DNA from: Bifidobacterium breve
GTDB taxonomy: Bacteria; Actinomycetota; Acidimicrobiia; Acidimicrobiales; Ilumatobacteraceae
Reading direction: 5' to 3'
NCBI GenBank assembly: GCA_945869715.1
Contig: CAMBPP010000086.1
Span: 1-6,061, forward strand
Length of the DNA stretch: 6,061 nt
The position numbers and the translations under genes are program-made. Position 1 is the stretch's first letter, and each line of letters begins with the position of its first letter. The notes under the pieces are model-generated. The model ran no database searches. It saw only the letters and a list, made by a program, of their open reading frames with translations, and had not been told where the DNA came from. Below are positions 4,856-6,061 of this stretch, in pieces.

Positions 4856-5467
4856 GTGACCTTCCCCCGCCAACGCATTCTGCGCTCGCTGCTGACCATC
4901 TCGGCAGTAGCCGTAGTGAGCGTTGGTGGAGGGTGGCTCCTCAGCGACCGCACCGACAACTCTTCCTCAGACGAAGGAACCGTGAGCCTCAGTCCTTCGC
5001 TCACCATTGCCGACCCCACCATTGGAACCAATGTTCCAGTCGCGGGAAAACTCTTTCCAACGATTTCGTTAGAAGATCTCTCTGGCAAGGCCGTCGACTT
5101 TTCTACCCTGCGTGGCAAGCCCATGGTAGTGAACTTCTGGTTTTCTACCTGCGAGCCCTGCAAGCGTGAATTCCCTGCATTGCTCAATGCGGCCGCGAAA
5201 ACACAAGGTGACATCGCTTTTGTTGGAGTGAACCCACAAGACACAGCCGTTGCTGCGCAAGATTTTGTGAACGAATATGCCAGTGAATCGAGCGATTTCA
5301 TTTATGTACGCGACCCCAATGGTGAGCTCCTCACAAAGTTAGGCGTCGGCACTTTTCCCATGACACTCTTTGTTGATGCAGGTGGTGTCATCGTTTCTCA
5401 ACAGGCAGGCGAAATCACTGCCAAAGAACTTGCCACAACAATGCAGAAATATTTTGGTGTGTCATGA
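4856..5467 (+). CDS. TlpA/ResA-like membrane-anchored thioredoxin-fold protein
   Basis: This 203-aa protein has an N-terminal signal anchor (basic RQRILR, then a hydrophobic segment at about 11-29) and a Ser/Asp-rich linker (about 30-60). A TlpA/ResA thioredoxin domain follows (about 62-203). The domain shows FSTLRGKPMVVNFWFSTCEP with the CEPC redox motif (Cys99, Cys102), a cis-proline in GVGTFPMTLFVD (Pro168), and the FVGVNPQDT strand typical of AhpC-TSA/Redoxin members. CEPC is the motif of ResA. It should act outside the membrane, reducing disulfides, for example in cytochrome c maturation. The ccdA-like gene that follows would supply electrons. The GTG start at 4856 is 4 nt after the whiB7 stop. 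The ATG at 4851 gives only two codons and is not a start. Confidence 0.9.
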   Translation: MTFPRQRILRSLLTISAVAVVSVGGGWLLSDRTDNSSSDEGTVSLSPSLTIADPTIGTNVPVAGKLFPTISLEDLSGKAVDFSTLRGKPMVVNFWFSTCEPCKREFPALLNAAAKTQGDIAFVGVNPQDTAVAAQDFVNEYASESSDFIYVRDPNGELLTKLGVGTFPMTLFVDAGGVIVSQQAGEITAKELATTMQKYFGVS

Positions 5468-6061
5468 TTGCACTTGAGGGCCGGTTTGCCTACAGCTTCA
5501 TTCTTGGAGTTCTTGCTGCGGTGAACCCGTGTGGCTTTGTATTGCTTCCTACATACCTCATGTATTTTCTCGGACTCGAAGGTTCGCGGCCAAAAAGTTC
5601 ACAGCGTGCAACATTGCGCAGAGCGCTTCTTGTTGGTGCAGCTACATCGAGCGGTTTCATTGCAGTATTTCTATTGGTGGGAAGCATTTCGCGTCTCTTC
5701 ACCAATTGGGTTGAACAAAATGCGAAGTACGCATCGCTCGTCATTGGTGTAGCTCTTGTAGCAATGGGTCTTGCAATGTTGCGTGGTTGGAAACCAAAAA
5801 TCTCCACACCTGCAATTGCCGGTGGTAAAGATCGCACAGTATTTTCAATGTTTTTGTTTGGAATTGCATACGCGGTTGCATCAATCGGTTGCACCATTGG
5901 CTTTTTAACAACAGTTATTTTTGGCTCTATTTCCACGAATGGTTTTGTTTCAGGAATGATGAGCGTTGTTCTCTACGGTCTGGGAATGGCAATGCTCGTT
6001 ACAGCGCTCACAGTAACATTGGCATTTGCGCAAGGTGGGTTACTCCAACTTTTGCGCAATG
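5464..6061 (+). CDS. ccdA: CcdA/DsbD-family cytochrome c biogenesis membrane protein, 3' truncated by window
   Basis: Starts with ATG at 5464, overlapping the tlpA stop as ATGA, and stays open to the window end (199 codons visible). The protein starts MIALEGRFAYSFILGVLAAV, then NPCGFVLLP with Cys23. Further hydrophobic helices lie near 54-76, 88-105, 127-155 and 160-188, and the second conserved cysteine is Cys143 in ASIGCTIGF. Two membrane-embedded cysteines, one after NP and one in a glycine-rich helix, are the mark of CcdA/DsbD transmembrane domains, which carry electrons from cytoplasmic thioredoxin to extracytoplasmic thiol proteins. The start-stop overlap implies translational coupling with tlpA, its likely partner. 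The visible length is near that of the CcdA core, so a C-terminal extension cannot be excluded. Confidence 0.9.
   Translation, partial: MIALEGRFAYSFILGVLAAVNPCGFVLLPTYLMYFLGLEGSRPKSSQRATLRRALLVGAATSSGFIAVFLLVGSISRLFTNWVEQNAKYASLVIGVALVAMGLAMLRGWKPKISTPAIAGGKDRTVFSMFLFGIAYAVASIGCTIGFLTTVIFGSISTNGFVSGMMSVVLYGLGMAMLVTALTVTLAFAQGGLLQLLRN

Noticed and set aside
1..6061. Mobile element, CRISPR array, tRNA or rRNA
   Set aside because: No transposase, integrase, repeat-spacer array, terminal inverted repeats or structural RNA signature was seen.

Overview
The window looks like chromosomal DNA from an actinobacterium of moderate GC content. An Acidimicrobiia-type (Ilumatobacter-like) lineage is my best guess. 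The reasons are a WhiB7-type Fe-S regulator with an AT-hook (a family confined to Actinomycetota), an actinobacterial-style oligoribonuclease, an ecdysteroid-kinase-like phosphotransferase, and many GTG starts that seem to be leaderless. Genes are densely packed and nothing suggests a mobile element, CRISPR array, tRNA or rRNA.

Layout, left to right: (1) the C-terminus of an FTR1/EfeU-family iron permease, overlapping the start of (2) an APH/ecdysteroid-kinase-like phosphotransferase. (3) dut (dUTPase) on the minus strand, convergent with gene 2 and divergent from (4) orn (oligoribonuclease); the two share a 23-26 bp start-to-start region with overlapping -10 hexamers. (5) A metallo-beta-lactamase-fold hydrolase with a C-terminal winged helix. 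(6) An acyl-ACP thioesterase on the minus strand, tail to tail with gene 5. (7) A 374-bp region without a large gene, which is the leader of (8) a whiB7-like gene. (9) A TlpA/ResA-like membrane-anchored thioredoxin, and (10) a CcdA/DsbD-like membrane thiol transporter cut off by the window end. Genes 8, 9 and 10 are nearly contiguous (4-nt gap, then a 4-nt ATGA overlap).

The most interesting region is the whiB7 leader. It holds an alanine-rich 53-codon upstream ORF, a strong intrinsic terminator, and an alternative long hairpin. The left arm of that hairpin lies in the last codons of the upstream ORF, and its right arm takes over the 5' arm of the terminator. This is the architecture expected for ribosome-mediated transcription attenuation, known for whiB7/wblC in mycobacteria and Streptomyces. 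Here it stands ahead of what looks like an operon joining the regulator to an extracytoplasmic thiol-redox pair (TlpA plus CcdA), so inhibited translation could raise expression of both.

A second theme is promoter layout. All four GTG-started genes (dut, the metallo-hydrolase, the thioesterase, tlpA) have a TAGNNT hexamer exactly 6 nt before the GTG, which fits leaderless transcripts. orn has TAGATT 7 nt before a GTG that immediately precedes its ATG. The phosphotransferase, which starts with ATG, has a clear Shine-Dalgarno sequence instead.
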